Origin: Elusimicrobiota bacterium
GTDB lineage: Bacteria; Elusimicrobiota; Elusimicrobia; UBA1565; UBA9628
Assembly (NCBI GenBank): GCA_023249695.1
Contig: JAHFCD010000034.1
Span: 1 to 10,407, forward strand
DNA length: 10,407 nucleotides
Reading direction: 5' to 3'
In this document: one piece after another, positions 9,324 through 10,407 of the stretch
How the letters are laid out: each line of letters starts with the position of its first letter
Numbering within the stretch: position 1 is the stretch's first letter
The notes under the pieces: model-generated
Databases searched by the model: none
Told to the model about the DNA's origin: nothing
Seen by the model: the letters and a program-made list of their open reading frames with translations, nothing else
Made by a program: the position numbers and the translations under genes

Positions 9324-9329
9324 ATATTA
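9324..9329 (-). promoter_or_regulatory. Candidate -10 box of yceH
   Basis: TAATAT on the minus strand (5 of 6 consensus) ends 6 nt before the ATG at 9317, placing the expected transcription start on the A of the start codon. No good -35 hexamer appears 15-19 nt upstream, where the HEAT gene's stop codon and a perfect TTTCCGGAAA palindrome (9335-9344) lie. No Shine-Dalgarno sequence is present. Confidence 0.35.
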
Positions 9330-9347
9330 GCTGTTTTCCGGAAACCG

Positions 9348-10407
9348 TTACCGGCCGGCGCGCGTCTTCGGCCGGTCGATGGCGCGGCGCGCTTCCTTGC
9401 CGACGTGGCGATTGAAGGCGTCGCGCGCCTCGGCCGTGTCGATGCGCGACAGGGCCAGCGCCGCCGCGTAGCGTACGTCCTCGCTGCGGTCCTTCAAGGC
9501 CTTCGTCAGCAGCGGGACGACGCTCGCGTGCGCCGTCCCGATGTTGCCCAACGAGAGCCCGGCGCTCGCGCGCACCTTCGCGCTGCGGTCCCCCAAGGCG
9601 GTCATCAACGCCGGGACCGCGGTCGAGGCCGCCGCGCCCATATGGCCGAGGTCGTCGGCGGCGCGCGCGCGCGTGCGCTCGTCGCCGCGCTTGAGGGCGC
9701 GCAGAAGGCCCGGCAAAGCGTCGAAAGCGGCCTTGCCGCCCGCGTCCTTCATGATCATTCCGGGCGCCGCGACCTCGTGCTCGCGCGGTATGAGGCCGAC
9801 GGCCAAGGGCAGATTTTCGGGAGCCGCCGTGCTCCGTCCGCGCATCGCGAGGGCGACGCCGGACCGCGTACCGGACGCGGTCGACATCTCGAGGAGGGCG
9901 TCGAGCTCGCTATGGCGCTCGAACTTGGTCGGGGACGGAAGGCTCTCCGGCGGCCGGGACGGCCTCGCCGCGGGCGCGACCGGCGAGACGGGGTCGCGCG
10001 TCACCACCGCGACGGCCGGAGCCTCGACGGGAGGAGCGGACGGGACGGGGGTCGGCGGGGGCGCGTCGGGCCGTCGCGCCTTGCGCGCGGGCGCGACCCA
10101 CGGCGCCGCCGTCTTTTTCGACGCCTGCTTGCCGCGCGCCCACACGGCGCGGCCGGGGCCGGGCTGGTCCACGCACTCGATCTCCTTGTTGCTCGCGTCG
10201 GAGATCCAGCCCATGGCCTTCGCCTCCTCCCCCTCGGGGCCGAGGCTGCCGAGGCTGTGCAGGGTCATCAGGCGCACGACCGGGCACGGCTCGCTGCGGA
10301 GCAGTTTGTTCAGGATCGGGGCCCCGTCCGTGCCGCGCGCGCCGAGGGCGTGGACGGCCGTCATGCGCACCTGCCAGTCGCCGTCTTCCGTCGCGAGGCC
10401 GAGGCCG
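9348..10407 (-). CDS. HEAT-repeat protein with Pro-rich linker (5' end outside window)
   Basis: The frame is open from the right edge to TAA at 9350-9348, giving 352 visible residues; the true start is outside. The first residues (ATEDGDWQVRMTAVHALGARG) already continue a HEAT repeat, so the GTG at 10370 is not the start. One or two HEAT repeats (visible residues 1-65) are followed by a long Pro/Ala/Arg-rich, presumably disordered linker (about 80-160) and a C-terminal block of three to four HEAT/PBS-lyase-type repeats (about 230-325), with typical units such as VPALMTALGDRSAKVRASAGLSLGNIG. HEAT arrays are scaffolds for protein contacts; no catalytic domain is visible. The protein ends in a basic tail (RRAIDRPKTRAGR). 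Partners and location are unknown; whether it has a signal peptide cannot be judged without the missing start. Confidence 0.85.
   Translation of the reverse strand, partial: GLGLATEDGDWQVRMTAVHALGARGTDGAPILNKLLRSEPCPVVRLMTLHSLGSLGPEGEEAKAMGWISDASNKEIECVDQPGPGRAVWARGKQASKKTAAPWVAPARKARRPDAPPPTPVPSAPPVEAPAVAVVTRDPVSPVAPAARPSRPPESLPSPTKFERHSELDALLEMSTASGTRSGVALAMRGRSTAAPENLPLAVGLIPREHEVAAPGMIMKDAGGKAAFDALPGLLRALKRGDERTRARAADDLGHMGAAASTAVPALMTALGDRSAKVRASAGLSLGNIGTAHASVVPLLTKALKDRSEDVRYAAALALSRIDTAEARDAFNRHVGKEARRAIDRPKTRAGR

Overview
The window is GC-rich (roughly two thirds GC by eye), densely packed bacterial chromosome. It holds eleven protein genes, two of them cut by the window edges, and no rRNA, tRNA, CRISPR array or transposase gene. 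Gene content (a diderm-style envelope set with two Lgt enzymes, an FtsB/DivIC-type protein joined to enolase, HEAT-repeat and small secreted proteins of no known family) suggests an uncultured Gram-negative lineage. Elusimicrobiota or a deltaproteobacteria-like group is my best guess, by inference only; no marker gene here settles it.

Left block (1-4620, all minus strand): one tight operon read from right to left, phosphohexomutase (pgm type) - enolase - FtsB/DivIC-like septum protein - Lgt - second Lgt. Junctions are a 2-nt gap, a 4-nt overlap (GTGA), a 1-nt overlap (TAATG) and a 19-nt overlap, so translation is probably coupled throughout. A near-consensus sigma70-type promoter (TTGACC, 17 nt, TAATAT) and a good Shine-Dalgarno site precede the first gene. 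The operon joins central carbon flow (glucose-1-P/glucose-6-P and the 2-PG to PEP step) to division and lipoprotein maturation. The second Lgt runs off the left edge without reaching its stop.

Middle block (4620-6435, plus strand): two genes for exported proteins of no family I recognise. The first (413 aa) carries a duplicated Cys-containing motif (KCxTVPYRLCT), a TonB-box-like EIVVTGRR segment and a Gly/Ser/Pro-rich tail. The second (116 aa) has a signal peptide and a strongly basic C-terminus. A 16-nt palindrome family (consensus TAGGCCYWWGGKCCTA) occurs in the spacers upstream of both, at nearly the same distance from the start codons.

Right block (6443-10407): a minus-strand alpha/beta hydrolase with an N-terminal membrane anchor; a divergent plus-strand pair, an HNH nuclease-like protein overlapping a class I SAM methyltransferase; a minus-strand YceH (DUF480) protein; and a minus-strand HEAT-repeat protein that enters from the right edge. 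The divergent hydrolase/HNH spacer holds a perfect 32-bp inverted repeat with a 17-nt loop, probably a REP- or MITE-like element. The hydrolase, HNH and yceH genes each have a -10-like hexamer 6-7 nt before the start codon and no Shine-Dalgarno site, which suggests leaderless transcripts.

I see no clear defence or other novel multi-gene system. The best leads are the tandem Lgt pair, the leaderless promoter pattern, the two kinds of intergenic palindrome, and the orphan secreted protein with its repeated Cys motif.
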